The translations under genes and the position numbers were made by a program. From contig NZ_QDFZ01000002.1 of assembly GCF_003347605.1 (NCBI RefSeq), positions 1 through 64,000 of the forward strand: a stretch of 64,000 nt of DNA, read 5' to 3'. Each line of letters begins with the position of its first letter. The stretch's first letter is position 1. The notes beneath the pieces were generated by a model, which saw only the letters and a program-made list of their open reading frames with translations, had not been told where the DNA came from and made no database searches. Positions 1-8,699 of this stretch are shown piece after piece. The DNA comes from Chryseobacterium sp. KLBC 52 (lineage in GTDB: Bacteria; Bacteroidota; Bacteroidia; Flavobacteriales; Weeksellaceae).

Positions 1-1440
1 ATGAAATTAAGTTTAGCAATTGTTGCATTAGCTTTGGCAATTCCTTCTGCCACTTATGCACAAGACTCAACGGCAGTTTCAAAAGGAGAGTATCCTAATA
101 CATTTTCTTCGGGATCTGCTAATGTTTCCCCATTCACCAATCAATCTAAAAGATTTAACGATTGGTCTATTTCCGTAGGAGCAGGTGTTCCACTTCTTCA
201 GTCAGCAGATTTAACCTCGATCAAAAATGGTAATGGTAAAAACCTTTTTGGATATTCAGCGTATGTAAGTATTGATAAAGCTATTACTCATGCTTTTGGG
301 ATCAATTTACAGTATGACAGAGGTGAAACCAGACAAGGATGGTTCAATACTAAAAATGCAGCACCAGATGCATCAGCAGTAGGAGCAAGAACTCAGTATG
401 ACGCAATCTCTATCTTAGGAGATATTAACTTCTCAAACCTTTTAAGAAGAGTGGATAACCACTCTCCTTACAGATGGGCACTTCACGGATATGCAGGTAT
501 CGGTACCATTGCGTACAGAGCTTATCAAAAAGATGGAAGTAACAAGCAGACATTAATGACTGAAATCAAACCTTTCCAATTAGGTTCTATGTTCTTCCAG
601 GCTGGTACAGGTCTTAAATTCAAAGTGAACAGAAGAATCGATATTGAAGGTAGATTAATGTATGTGGTAACCGGTGATGATGAATTTGACGGTGGAGGAG
701 ATAAATACAGCGCTATCAATAAGCGTTCTGAGCAGGTTTCCGACAACTTCTTCAATGCTACTTTAGGTCTTTCTGTTAAACTTGGAAAACATGAATCTCA
801 TTTAATGTGGCATGACCCGCTTCAGGAAATCTATTACAAACTGGATGTATTGGCTAATAAAAACCAGGATATCGAAGTATGTAAAAAAGGAGATGCTGAT
901 AACGATGGCGTATGTGACGATTGGGACAGACAGCTTGATACTCCTGCAGGTGCAAGAGTGGATGGTGCCGGAGTTGCGCTTGATACAGACTTAGATGGTG
1001 TAATTGACCTTTACGATAAGTGTGTAACCGTTCCAGGACCTGTTGAAAATAACGGATGCCCTGTAGCTACAACAGGACCTGTAGTAGAAACAGAAACTAA
1101 GTTGGAGGGAATTGAGTTTGATTTAAATTCTGACAGAATTTTACCATCCAATACTCCGATCTTAAATAATGCTGTAAACTACATCAATTCTTCAACTGGT
1201 TCTTATAATGTAATCGGAGCTACGGATACAAGAGGTACGGATGCTTACAACCAAAAACTATCAGAAAGAAGAGCAAACAACGTTAAGAACTATCTGATCA
1301 AAAACGGAGTTCAGACAGGTAAACTACAGGCAATAGGAAAAGGTGAAAAAGACCTTAAATATCCTGAATGTGAACCAGCAACGAAGTGCCCTGAATGGAA
1401 AAACAGAGCCAATAGAAGAGTATACTTCGAAGCTAAATAA
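1..1440 (+). CDS. OmpA family outer membrane protein
   Basis: A 479-residue outer membrane protein. Residues 1-20 are a signal peptide ending ATYAQ. The middle resembles a membrane beta-barrel with many aromatic alternating strands. Around residues 298-355 an Asp-rich stretch (DADNDGVCDDWD, DTDLDGVIDLYDKC) looks like calcium-binding thrombospondin type 3 repeats. The last ~110 residues form an OmpA/MotB peptidoglycan-binding domain, with the family motif LSERRANNVKNYL. The family ties the outer membrane to the cell wall. The gene begins at base 1 of the window with a convincing signal peptide, so it is probably complete, but its promoter cannot be seen. A strong terminator follows. Confidence 0.9.
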   Translation: MKLSLAIVALALAIPSATYAQDSTAVSKGEYPNTFSSGSANVSPFTNQSKRFNDWSISVGAGVPLLQSADLTSIKNGNGKNLFGYSAYVSIDKAITHAFGINLQYDRGETRQGWFNTKNAAPDASAVGARTQYDAISILGDINFSNLLRRVDNHSPYRWALHGYAGIGTIAYRAYQKDGSNKQTLMTEIKPFQLGSMFFQAGTGLKFKVNRRIDIEGRLMYVVTGDDEFDGGGDKYSAINKRSEQVSDNFFNATLGLSVKLGKHESHLMWHDPLQEIYYKLDVLANKNQDIEVCKKGDADNDGVCDDWDRQLDTPAGARVDGAGVALDTDLDGVIDLYDKCVTVPGPVENNGCPVATTGPVVETETKLEGIEFDLNSDRILPSNTPILNNAVNYINSSTGSYNVIGATDTRGTDAYNQKLSERRANNVKNYLIKNGVQTGKLQAIGKGEKDLKYPECEPATKCPEWKNRANRRVYFEAK

Positions 1441-1462
1441 TAAATATATTGATACATCATAT

Positions 1463-1490
1463 AAAAGTCACGCCCTGCGTGACTTTTTTT
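1463..1490 (+). terminator. Rho-independent terminator after ompA-like gene
   Basis: An 11-bp stem (arms 1463-1473 and 1477-1487, core AGTCACGC/GCGTGACT) with a 3-base loop is followed by a T run, 22 bases after the stop codon. Confidence 0.9.
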
Positions 1491-1518
1491 GTCCTAATTC
1501 TTTCCTTATTTTTACAAC

Positions 1519-3426
1519 ATGATTTCTCCGCAGGATTTTCAAAAGCTAAAATATGATACTCTTAAGTATTTCTGGGGTTATACCGACTTCAGAGATTCTC
1601 AGGAAGAAATTATCAATGCTGTCATCAACGAAAAAGATACCCTGGTTCTGCTACCCACAGGAGCAGGAAAATCTTTATGCTATCAACTCCCCGCCTTATT
1701 GAAAGAAGGAACCTGCCTTGTGGTCTCTCCTTTGCTGGCACTGATGAAAGATCAGGTTAATCAGCTTAAATCGCGTGGGATAGAAGCAGAATATCTGTCC
1801 TCCGAACTGGATGAATATGATGCGGAAGCAGTTTATGACCGTTGTAAAGAAGGGATTACCAAACTACTCTATGTTTCTCCTGAAAGACTTACCAATAGTC
1901 AGTTTATTCAAAATATGGAGGAAATTCAATTATCCTTCATTGCTGTGGATGAAGCTCACTGTATTTCGGAATGGGGGCAGGATTTCAGACCCAGTTACCA
2001 GAATATAAAAGGATTCAGAAGCAATAATCCTGAAATTCCTTGTCTTGCTCTGACTGCAACAGCGACCCCAAAAGTGCTTGAAGAAATCAAAAATAAACTG
2101 GAGCTGAAAAATCCTTTTGTTTTTCAAAAGAGTTTCAAAAGAGAAAATATTAAAATTTTTACCGATGAAGTTTCTGACAAATTCCAACGTGTTTTTGATA
2201 TTTTAAAATACAGCAATGATTCGGGAATTGTCTACGTAAGAACAAGAAAAGAAGCTGAACTGCTGGCAGAATTTCTGAAGAAAAACCAAGTAAAAAATGT
2301 AGATTATTTTCATGCAGGCCTTACCACCAGGGAAAAAAATGAAAGACAAAATCTTTGGAATAACAGTGATAATCATGTTCTTATTTCTACCAATGCATTT
2401 GGAATGGGTATCGACAAAGACAATGTGCGATTTGTCATCCACTACTCTCCTGCTGCCTCTCTGGAAAACTATTATCAGGAAATCGGGAGAGCCGGAAGAG
2501 ATGGAAAAGACAGTTTTGCCTTCATGCTTTGGAACAAACAGGAACTATTGAATTTTGATCAGGTTTTAAAAAATCAGACTCCCAACAAGGCTGAGTTTTT
2601 GAAGATCGTTAGCTACCTGTACTCTATTTTTCAGGTTGCAGAATTTGAACTTCCGGAAAAAACATTTCAGCTGAATAATCTCAGTATACAGAATTTCACA
2701 AAACTGTCGAAAGCAAAGATCAACAATGTACTCAATTTTCTGCACAACCAGGAAATTATTTACTACAACGATTATAAAAGCCTTTCCTCACTCGAGCTTT
2801 TTATCAAAGCTGATGAGATAGACCAGCTTCCACAAAAAGATGCTCATTTCATAGAACTTCTTTTCCGCAGCATATCAGGAATTACAACCCACAAAGTAAT
2901 GTTCAGTGAACAACAGGTAAGCAACAAAATCAATATCAGTGCTCCTTTGATCAAAGAACGGTTGAAAGAACTTCAGCAAAAGAATTATCTTGAATATATC
3001 GATGGGGCATTAGCCAGTATTAAATTCCTGAAACCCCGTGATGAAAGAGCTGTAAATAGTGCTTACTGGAAATTATTTGAACATATTCAGAGAAATAAAA
3101 TTCAGAAATGGGAAGAGATGAAGTTTTACGCAGAAAATAATGACTACTGTAAAATGAAACTAATTCTTGCTTACTTTGGTGAAAAAAATTCAAAAAATTG
3201 TGGTCAGTGTTCTGTCTGTGAAAAAAATAAGCAGTCTATTTTCGGAAAAAATATTTCTCAGCAAATCATTAATTTATTAGCTAAAAAATCCGCCACCATT
3301 GAAGAACTGTCTATCCAGCTCAGCTATCATTCCAAAGAAAATATCCTGGAAAATCTGATCTTCCTTCTGGATTCAGGAAAAGTAAGAATGCTTAACTTCA
3401 GGACGTATGCGCTTAATCATGAGTAA
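1519..3426 (+). CDS. recQ: ATP-dependent DNA helicase RecQ
   Basis: A 635-residue superfamily 2 3'-5' DNA helicase for recombination and replication-fork repair. Walker A (PTGAGKS) is near residues 46-52 and the DEAH box (VDEAHCISEW) near 143, followed by the RecQ aromatic-rich loop. The helicase C-terminal domain ends with the arginine motif EIGRAGRDG. The zinc-binding part of the RQC domain shows CGQCSVC near residue 570, and a short winged-helix-like tail follows. No clear HRDC domain is present, so this is a short RecQ; Bacteroidetes often carry more than one paralog. The variant -7 word TATTTTTA lies at 1507-1514. A heptamer repeat array begins at the stop codon. Confidence 0.93.
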   Translation: MISPQDFQKLKYDTLKYFWGYTDFRDSQEEIINAVINEKDTLVLLPTGAGKSLCYQLPALLKEGTCLVVSPLLALMKDQVNQLKSRGIEAEYLSSELDEYDAEAVYDRCKEGITKLLYVSPERLTNSQFIQNMEEIQLSFIAVDEAHCISEWGQDFRPSYQNIKGFRSNNPEIPCLALTATATPKVLEEIKNKLELKNPFVFQKSFKRENIKIFTDEVSDKFQRVFDILKYSNDSGIVYVRTRKEAELLAEFLKKNQVKNVDYFHAGLTTREKNERQNLWNNSDNHVLISTNAFGMGIDKDNVRFVIHYSPAASLENYYQEIGRAGRDGKDSFAFMLWNKQELLNFDQVLKNQTPNKAEFLKIVSYLYSIFQVAEFELPEKTFQLNNLSIQNFTKLSKAKINNVLNFLHNQEIIYYNDYKSLSSLELFIKADEIDQLPQKDAHFIELLFRSISGITTHKVMFSEQQVSNKINISAPLIKERLKELQQKNYLEYIDGALASIKFLKPRDERAVNSAYWKLFEHIQRNKIQKWEEMKFYAENNDYCKMKLILAYFGEKNSKNCGQCSVCEKNKQSIFGKNISQQIINLLAKKSATIEELSIQLSYHSKENILENLIFLLDSGKVRMLNFRTYALNHE

Positions 3427-3483
3427 TGAGTAATGAGTAATGGGTAATAGATAATAGGTAATAGGTAATGGATTATTAGTAAT
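3420..3483 (+). repeat. Heptanucleotide tandem repeat, about nine GRGTAAT units
   Basis: From the last codons of recQ the sequence runs in 7-base units: GAGTAAT three times, then GGGTAAT, AGATAAT, AGGTAAT twice, GGATTAT and TAGTAAT. Because 7 is not a multiple of 3, the units place TGA/TAA/TAG stops in all three forward frames. Similar arrays with other heptamers occur elsewhere in the window. Confidence 0.85.
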
Positions 3484-3620
3484 GGTAAAAATTGTGTAGA
3501 AAGAGAGTATGATGTCATCATTATGACCTCAACCTGCCTAAATCCACTACTCTCAAACTCACCCCCTAAAACACTCCTACTCTCCCACGCTAATACCTTC
3601 CGACTCTCGTGTCAAAAACT

Positions 3621-3628
3621 TATCTTTG
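3621..3628 (+). promoter_or_regulatory. -7 promoter element of fmt (TATCTTTG)
   Basis: TATCTTTG matches the Bacteroidetes -7 consensus TAnnTTTG and ends only four bases before the ATG at 3633, so the transcript should have essentially no 5' leader. This also decides the start against an upstream GTG at 3609, which would lie upstream of the promoter. Confidence 0.75.
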
Positions 3629-3632
3629 CAGT

Positions 3633-4580
3633 ATGAAATCATTGAAAGTCGTTTTTTTAGGAACTCCTGAGTTTGCAAAAACCTCTTTGGAGGCCATCCA
3701 CCAATCTCACCATCAGGTAGTAGGTGTTGTAACTGTTGCTGATAAAGCAAGCGGACGTGGACAGAAGATTCACCAGTCACCGGTAAAAATCTATGCAGAA
3801 GAAAATAATATTCCTGTTTTTCAGCCGGAAAAATTGAGAAACCCTGAGTTTCTTGAAGAACTTAGAAAACTGGATGCTGATGTTTTTGTAGTGGTAGCAT
3901 TCAGAATGATGCCTAAAGTGCTTTTTGAAATGCCTAAAATGGGAACTTTCAATCTTCATGCTTCATTACTTCCAGATTACAGAGGTGCTGCCCCTATCAA
4001 TTACGCCGTGATCAACGGAGAAGAAAAATCCGGAGCAACTACCTTCTTTATCAATGAAAAAATAGATGAAGGTAATATTCTTCTGCAGCAGGAAATGGAA
4101 ATTTTACCTGATGAAAATGCAGGAAGTCTTCACGACAGACTGATGGAAATGGGTTCAGAACTTGTTGTTAAAACATTAGACGGTCTTGCTGAAAATGCTA
4201 TTGAAGAAAAACCTCAGCCACACGTTGAGCATCCTAAAAATGCTTATAAAATTTTCAAGGAAGATACGAGGATCAATTGGGAACAGCCTTCAAAAACCGT
4301 TCATCAGTTTATTCTGGGAATGTCTCCTTATCCTGCAGCTTTCACCACTTTAAAGATTGACAACGAAGAAAAGGGATTAAAAATATTCGGAGGTAAATTT
4401 GAACTTTCTGATCACGGAAAACCAGCAGGAAGTCTCGATATTTCTAAGAATGAATTTAAAATCTATACCCAGGACGGAATTTACTATCCTTTGGAACTTC
4501 AATTGGAAGGTAAAAAAAGAATGATGGTAAAAGATTTTCTGAATGGCTTCCGAAATTTTGACGGAATTGCATTAGCCTAA
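3633..4580 (+). CDS. fmt: Methionyl-tRNA formyltransferase
   Basis: A 315-residue enzyme that formylates initiator Met-tRNA using 10-formyltetrahydrofolate, allowing translation initiation. The N-terminal Rossmann-like domain begins VVFLGTPEFAKTSL. The active-site signature NLHASLLPDYRGAAPI is present, with the later catalytic Asp region (KIDEGNIL). The last ~110 residues match the OB-fold C-terminal domain that grips tRNA. Length is normal for the family. The start was taken as the ATG directly after the promoter. A bidirectional terminator follows, shared with the opposing Crp-family gene. Confidence 0.96.
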   Translation: MKSLKVVFLGTPEFAKTSLEAIHQSHHQVVGVVTVADKASGRGQKIHQSPVKIYAEENNIPVFQPEKLRNPEFLEELRKLDADVFVVVAFRMMPKVLFEMPKMGTFNLHASLLPDYRGAAPINYAVINGEEKSGATTFFINEKIDEGNILLQQEMEILPDENAGSLHDRLMEMGSELVVKTLDGLAENAIEEKPQPHVEHPKNAYKIFKEDTRINWEQPSKTVHQFILGMSPYPAAFTTLKIDNEEKGLKIFGGKFELSDHGKPAGSLDISKNEFKIYTQDGIYYPLELQLEGKKRMMVKDFLNGFRNFDGIALA

Positions 4581-4603
4581 CAATAGATCTTTATCTCCTA
4601 TAG

Positions 4604-4645
4604 AAAAGTCCCGAAAGTATTTATAGACAAACTTTCGGGACTTTT
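4604..4645. terminator. Bidirectional terminator between fmt and the crp-family gene
   Basis: Perfect 15-bp arms (4604-4618 and 4631-4645, AAAAGTCCCGAAAGT and its complement) surround a 12-base loop. A-tract and T-tract on the two sides let it end transcription from both directions. Confidence 0.9.
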
Positions 4646-4658
4646 TATTTTACTACTA

Positions 4659-5240
4659 TCAGCTTTTACTGACAATTTTCTTTCGGATTCGGCTGATAAA
4701 CTCAGGCGTTACTCCCAGATAGGCAGCAATCTGAATATTGGTAAGGCGGTTTGCTGTCTGCGGATAATCTTTTAAAAATTCCACATAACGTTCATCTGAA
4801 GGTTTGCTTAAATTATCAATAATTCTACGCTGCAACGCTATAATAGATTGTTGAAACTTCAGTCTCATTAATCTTTCAATCTCCGGCATTTCGGCATACA
4901 ATTTTTCTTTTTCCTTTTTGGGAATAAGAAGAATCTCACTATCCTCCAGCGCCTGAATATTGAGCTTTGAAGGAATACGGTTGACAAAACTATCAATATC
5001 GGAGATCCACCAGTTTTCAATTCCGAAATACAATATCTGTTCGGCGGCATTATGATGGGTATGAAAAACTTTAAAGCAGCCACTGACCACAAATCCTTCG
5101 AATTCACAAATCTCTCCTTCTTTTAAGAGGAATTCTTTTTTCTTTATTTTCTGAAGACTAAAGGCACTGCAGTATTTCTCCAGCTTTTCGTCTGAAATAT
5201 CAATATATCCCCGGATGTGTTTTTTTAAAGACTCAGTCAT
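4659..5240 (-). CDS. Crp/Fnr family transcriptional regulator
   Basis: A 193-residue regulator. Residues ~20-110 form a cyclic-nucleotide-binding-like jelly roll (LLKEGEICEFEGFVVSGCFKV). The C-terminal helix-turn-helix near residues 165-190 (NIQIAAYLGVTPEFISRIRK) has the recognition helix typical of flavobacterial members. No cysteine cluster suggests an Fnr-type FeS centre, so the effector is unknown. It is a single-gene unit read toward fmt. A TATTTTTA word lies just before its ATG, directly after the terminator of ribBA. The target genes cannot be told from the window. Confidence 0.87.
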   Translation of the reverse strand: MTESLKKHIRGYIDISDEKLEKYCSAFSLQKIKKKEFLLKEGEICEFEGFVVSGCFKVFHTHHNAAEQILYFGIENWWISDIDSFVNRIPSKLNIQALEDSEILLIPKKEKEKLYAEMPEIERLMRLKFQQSIIALQRRIIDNLSKPSDERYVEFLKDYPQTANRLTNIQIAAYLGVTPEFISRIRKKIVSKS

Positions 5241-5256
5241 GGTTTAAAAATAAAAA

Positions 5257-5281
5257 AAGGTTTAGAAAAATCCTAAACCTT
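5257..5281 (-). terminator. Terminator of ribBA
   Basis: On the minus strand AAGGTTTAG, a 7-base loop and CTAAACCTT (arms 5257-5265 and 5273-5281) are followed by a run of seven T residues. Confidence 0.8.
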
Positions 5282-5343
5282 ATAATTTTGTATTGCAAAC
5301 AGTCATTTATTGTGAAAACAATTCACTATTGACCGTTCAATTT

Positions 5344-6465
5344 CTATAGCTGTACCATCTCAGTCACCTCTACATCATATCCTCCAACCTGAGGTTTGAT
5401 ATTAGGGTTTTGAGTGATTACTTTAAACTTGTTGATTCCTAAATTCTTTAAGATCTGCGTTCCAATTCCATAATCTCTGTAATTGTACGCTAAGGTAGGA
5501 TGCTGCTCCTGACCATCCTGATAGTTCAGGAACTGCTGAAGTTTTCTCAATGTATTTTCAGAATTGGAAACGTTGTTGATAAAAATAATAGCTCCTTTTC
5601 CAGCTTCATTCACCATCCCTGTTACTTTTTCCAGCAATGGCTTTTCACCATTATTCAGTCTTGTCAATACATCAAAATAAGAATCTGAAGACTGTACTCT
5701 TACCAAAACAGGCTCATCTACTGTCCAAGCTCCTTTTGTCAATGCAAAGTGGATCTGGTCGTTAGAAGTTTCTCTGAAAGCATAAAAATCAAAATCACCG
5801 TAGTGCGTTTTCACTTTTTTCTCTTCAAGTCTTTCTACCAGATTTCCTTTTTTAAGCTGATAGTGGATCAGATCTTCAATAGAAACGATCTTCATATCAT
5901 GCTTTTGAGCAAAAGCATGAAGTTCAGGCAGACGAGACATTGTTCCGTCTTCATTCATGATCTCACAGATTACTCCTCCTTCTTTCAAACCTGCTAAATG
6001 TGTAAGATCAATTGCAGCTTCAGTATGTCCGGCTCTTTTCAATACTCCACCTTTTCTTGCACGAAGCGGGAAAATGTGACCAGGTCTCATGAAGTCTGTA
6101 GGCTTGGATTTTTCATCCATCAATGCTAAAATAGTTTTTGCTCTGTCACCTGCAGAAATTCCGGTAGATGTTCCGTTACCCAAAAGGTCAACCGATACGG
6201 TGAAAGCAGTTTCTTTAGGATCGCTGCTTCTGCTTACCATTACTTCAAGACCAAGCTCATCACATCTTTTTTCAGGAAGCGGCATACAGATCAGACCTCT
6301 TCCGTGAAGCGCCATAAAATTGATAATTTCCGGCGTTGTCAGTTCTGCTGCGCATAGAAAATCACCTTCATTCTCTCTGTCTTCATCATCTACTACTATG
6401 ATTATTTTACCATTTTTAAGGTCTTCAATAGCCTCTGGAATAGTATTTAATTTAATATCGGACAT
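5344..6465 (-). CDS. ribB: 3,4-dihydroxy-2-butanone-4-phosphate synthase fused to a degenerate GTP cyclohydrolase II domain
   Basis: A 373-residue riboflavin-pathway protein. The N-terminal ~205 residues are a complete DHBP synthase (RibB), with the acidic motif DDEDRENEGDFL, the RPGHIFPL loop and HTEAAIDL. The C-terminal half aligns with GTP cyclohydrolase II (RibA) at its end (RDYGIGTQIL...LGI), but where RibA has the zinc motif C-x10-C-x-C and the EGRGIGL loop, this protein has VQSSDSYFDVLTRLNNG and VSNSENTL. No zinc cysteines remain, so only the RibB half is likely active, and the tail may be structural or regulatory. A true RibA must be encoded elsewhere. A TATCTTTG promoter lies 19 bases upstream; no FMN riboswitch fits the short leader. 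Confidence 0.9.
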   Translation of the reverse strand: MSDIKLNTIPEAIEDLKNGKIIIVVDDEDRENEGDFLCAAELTTPEIINFMALHGRGLICMPLPEKRCDELGLEVMVSRSSDPKETAFTVSVDLLGNGTSTGISAGDRAKTILALMDEKSKPTDFMRPGHIFPLRARKGGVLKRAGHTEAAIDLTHLAGLKEGGVICEIMNEDGTMSRLPELHAFAQKHDMKIVSIEDLIHYQLKKGNLVERLEEKKVKTHYGDFDFYAFRETSNDQIHFALTKGAWTVDEPVLVRVQSSDSYFDVLTRLNNGEKPLLEKVTGMVNEAGKGAIIFINNVSNSENTLRKLQQFLNYQDGQEQHPTLAYNYRDYGIGTQILKNLGINKFKVITQNPNIKPQVGGYDVEVTEMVQL

Positions 6466-6483
6466 GTTTACTTTTTATTTGTG

Positions 6484-6491
6484 CAAAGATA
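6484..6491 (-). promoter_or_regulatory. -7 promoter element of ribBA (TATCTTTG)
   Basis: TATCTTTG on the minus strand, exact to TAnnTTTG, 18 bases before the ATG at 6465. Confidence 0.7.
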
Positions 6492-6533
6492 CTCATAAAA
6501 ATAAGCATCTGCCAATTAATTATGTATGGTTTA

Positions 6534-7538
6534 TTACGCTTTGGATAAAGAGTTTGCCGCCTCTCTGAAAATCTCGTAAGATCTCAATCTTTTCTGATGG
6601 TCGTAAATATGTGAATTAATCATCAGTTCATCTACCTGGAACCTTTCCTGAAAATCTTTAAGCTTTTCCTGAACTTCGGCCTGATCTCCGATAAAAGTAT
6701 ATCTCAGTTTCTGCAAAACCATAGATTTTTCCATGGGCGACCAGATTTCATCCATATCATCCACGGGTGGAGCAAAAGGTTTTCTGTCGTTTCTTACAAT
6801 ATTGATGAATGCCTGGAATAAAGTGGTAGAAATTTTATGAGCTTCCTCGGAAGTTTCAGCCGCTACCCCATTAACACACGCAATGATATAAGGCTTGTCC
6901 GAATATTTTGACGGCTCGAAATGTTCTCTGTAAATTTTAAAAGCCATTTCCATCTGTTCAGGAGCAAAATGTCCTGCAAATGCATAGGGCAAACCTAGTT
7001 CAGCAGCCAGCCATGCACTATCTGTACTTGATCCCAGAATATAAAGGGGAATATCCAGCCCTTCTCCCGGAATGGCACGAACCATCGCATCTGAATTTTC
7101 TTTTGAGAAATATCTTTGAAGTTCGAGGATTTGTCTTGGAAACTGTTCGTTGATAATCGCAGGATTTCTTCCTAAAGCCTGAGCTGTGAGCCCATCTGTT
7201 CCCGGAGCTCTTCCTAATCCAAGGTCAATTCTTCCCGGAAATAAAGACTCTAAAGTTCCGAATTGTTCTGCAATGATAAGAGAGCTATGGTTGGGAAGCA
7301 TAATTCCTCCTGAGCCTACTCTTATAGTTTTTGTTCCATTGGCGATGAAACCTATTAAAACAGAAGTTGCAGAGCTTGCAATACTTTCCATATTGTGGTG
7401 TTCTGCCAGCCAGAATCTTTTATAATTTAAATTTTCAGCGTGATTGGCTAGTGATAAGCTGTCCTGAAAAGTATCATGAATGCTTTTATCTTGCTTTACC
7501 GGTGCAAGATCTAAAACAGAAATTTCAAAATTTTTCAT
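6534..7538 (-). CDS. LLM class flavin-dependent oxidoreductase (luciferase-like)
   Basis: A 334-residue TIM-barrel flavoprotein of the bacterial luciferase-like superfamily. Typical features are the early SLSLANHAENLNYKRFWLAEHHN segment (read in two parts), RVGSGGIMLPNHSSL, the LGLGRAPGTD turn that holds flavin phosphate, and PLYILGSSTDSAWLAAELG. Such proteins use FMN or F420; the close flavobacterial relatives are usually FMN-type. The substrate is unknown. The gene is monocistronic with its own TAAATTTG promoter and a ~38-base leader. Confidence 0.88.
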   Translation of the reverse strand: MKNFEISVLDLAPVKQDKSIHDTFQDSLSLANHAENLNYKRFWLAEHHNMESIASSATSVLIGFIANGTKTIRVGSGGIMLPNHSSLIIAEQFGTLESLFPGRIDLGLGRAPGTDGLTAQALGRNPAIINEQFPRQILELQRYFSKENSDAMVRAIPGEGLDIPLYILGSSTDSAWLAAELGLPYAFAGHFAPEQMEMAFKIYREHFEPSKYSDKPYIIACVNGVAAETSEEAHKISTTLFQAFINIVRNDRKPFAPPVDDMDEIWSPMEKSMVLQKLRYTFIGDQAEVQEKLKDFQERFQVDELMINSHIYDHQKRLRSYEIFREAANSLSKA

Positions 7539-7576
7539 GTTATGATGTTAATTTTTCTTTAATCTGAAAAACAAGA

Positions 7577-7584
7577 CAAATTTA
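7577..7584 (-). promoter_or_regulatory. -7 promoter element of the LLM oxidoreductase gene (TAAATTTG)
   Basis: Minus-strand TAAATTTG fits TAnnTTTG and lies 38 bases upstream of the ATG at 7538. Confidence 0.6.
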
Positions 7585-7800
7585 AAACTTAAAAACTGCA
7601 TTAGTTACTTTTTGTAATTAATAAAAACAATTGATCAGTTCAGGGAAAAACTATTGGAATAAAATTTTTTTTTACTTGATTTTGTCTATGCGACATTTAA
7701 ATTAAATAATACTAGTAAAAAATAATATTTTAACAAAAATAATTCAATAAAAAGAGACATATTCATTATATTCGTATACCAAATTTTTAAAAACTTTAAT

Positions 7801-8649
7801 ATGAACAAAAAAACAAACAGCCTGTTTTATAAGCAGATGCTGACAGGAAAAACTGTCTTTATGAGTTTTCTTATTGCTGCTACATTTTCCTCTTGCAGTA
7901 AGAACAATGAAGAAATTACTTCTGAAGCTCAAACCAATGCATTCAACGCAGACAATGTAAAAAAAGGACAATTGAACGGCCAGGAAATTATCTATGAAAG
8001 AAAAAACGGAATGAATTTTTTCCAGGGAGATATTGTTCTTACTGACAAACAACTGTCAGAAGGGAATGAAGTTAATAAAGGCGGTACCAGCTATTCAAGA
8101 TGGCCCAATGGTAAAATTTATTATACTATTGCCAGCAATATGGGTTCCATCAATGTCAATAAAATCAATTCTGCCATCAGCGAGTATAATAATAAAACCA
8201 ATACTCAGTGGATCTACCGCACCAATCAGTCTAATTATGTGGAATTTATTTTCGGAAGTTCATCAGGATCTGATGGCTGGGCGCATATCGGATATCAGGG
8301 TGGAAAACAGACTGTTTCTTTGGATCAATATATTTCTGTAGGATCAGTCATTCATGAAATGGGACATACTGTGGGACTTTACCATGAACATACCCGTAAA
8401 GACCGAGATCAATATGTAAAAATCCTGTGGAACAATATTCAAAACGGACAGTCTTATAATTTCAATATTTATAATTCCGGAACAGACATCGGACCTTTCA
8501 ATATTAATTCGGTGATGATGTATTGGCCGACCTCTTATTCTAAAAATGGCTTACCAACGATTACCAGAGCTGATAACAGTAATTTTACTTATAACAGAAC
8601 CGGGTTTACTACCGGTGATATCAATACCATCAATGCGATGTATCCTTAA
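7801..8649 (+). CDS. Astacin-like (M12A) zinc metalloprotease lipoprotein
   Basis: A 282-residue secreted protease. A lipoprotein signal ends near residue 32 with the lipobox-like ATFSSC. The zinc site HEMGHTVGLYHEH places His185, Glu186, His189 and His195 exactly as in astacins, and the Met-turn SVMMYW lies at residues 238-243. A short prosegment stands between the lipid anchor and the catalytic domain. Relatives include flavobacterial flavastacin-type enzymes. It probably acts at the cell surface on peptides. The 260 bases upstream are very AT-rich without a clear TAnnTTTG element. Its terminator overlaps the end of the opposing helicase gene. Confidence 0.9.
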   Translation: MNKKTNSLFYKQMLTGKTVFMSFLIAATFSSCSKNNEEITSEAQTNAFNADNVKKGQLNGQEIIYERKNGMNFFQGDIVLTDKQLSEGNEVNKGGTSYSRWPNGKIYYTIASNMGSINVNKINSAISEYNNKTNTQWIYRTNQSNYVEFIFGSSSGSDGWAHIGYQGGKQTVSLDQYISVGSVIHEMGHTVGLYHEHTRKDRDQYVKILWNNIQNGQSYNFNIYNSGTDIGPFNINSVMMYWPTSYSKNGLPTITRADNSNFTYNRTGFTTGDINTINAMYP

Positions 8650-8675
8650 ATTTTTAAGAATCTCCTATCCATAAA

Positions 8676-8699
8676 AAAAGAACTCTTATGAGTTCTTTT
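8676..8699. terminator. Terminator overlapping the 3' end of the helicase gene
   Basis: Arms AAAAGAACTC (8676-8685) and GAGTTCTTTT (8690-8699) with loop TTAT. The loop carries the stop codon of the minus-strand helicase, and T runs are present on both sides. Confidence 0.8.

Noticed and set aside
3420..3483. CRISPR-like array
   Set aside because: The period of 7 bases without spacers is a microsatellite, not a CRISPR array, and no cas gene is present.
6466..6533. Possible FMN riboswitch before ribBA
   Set aside because: Only about 18 bases lie between the -7 box and the ATG, far too short for the RFN element.
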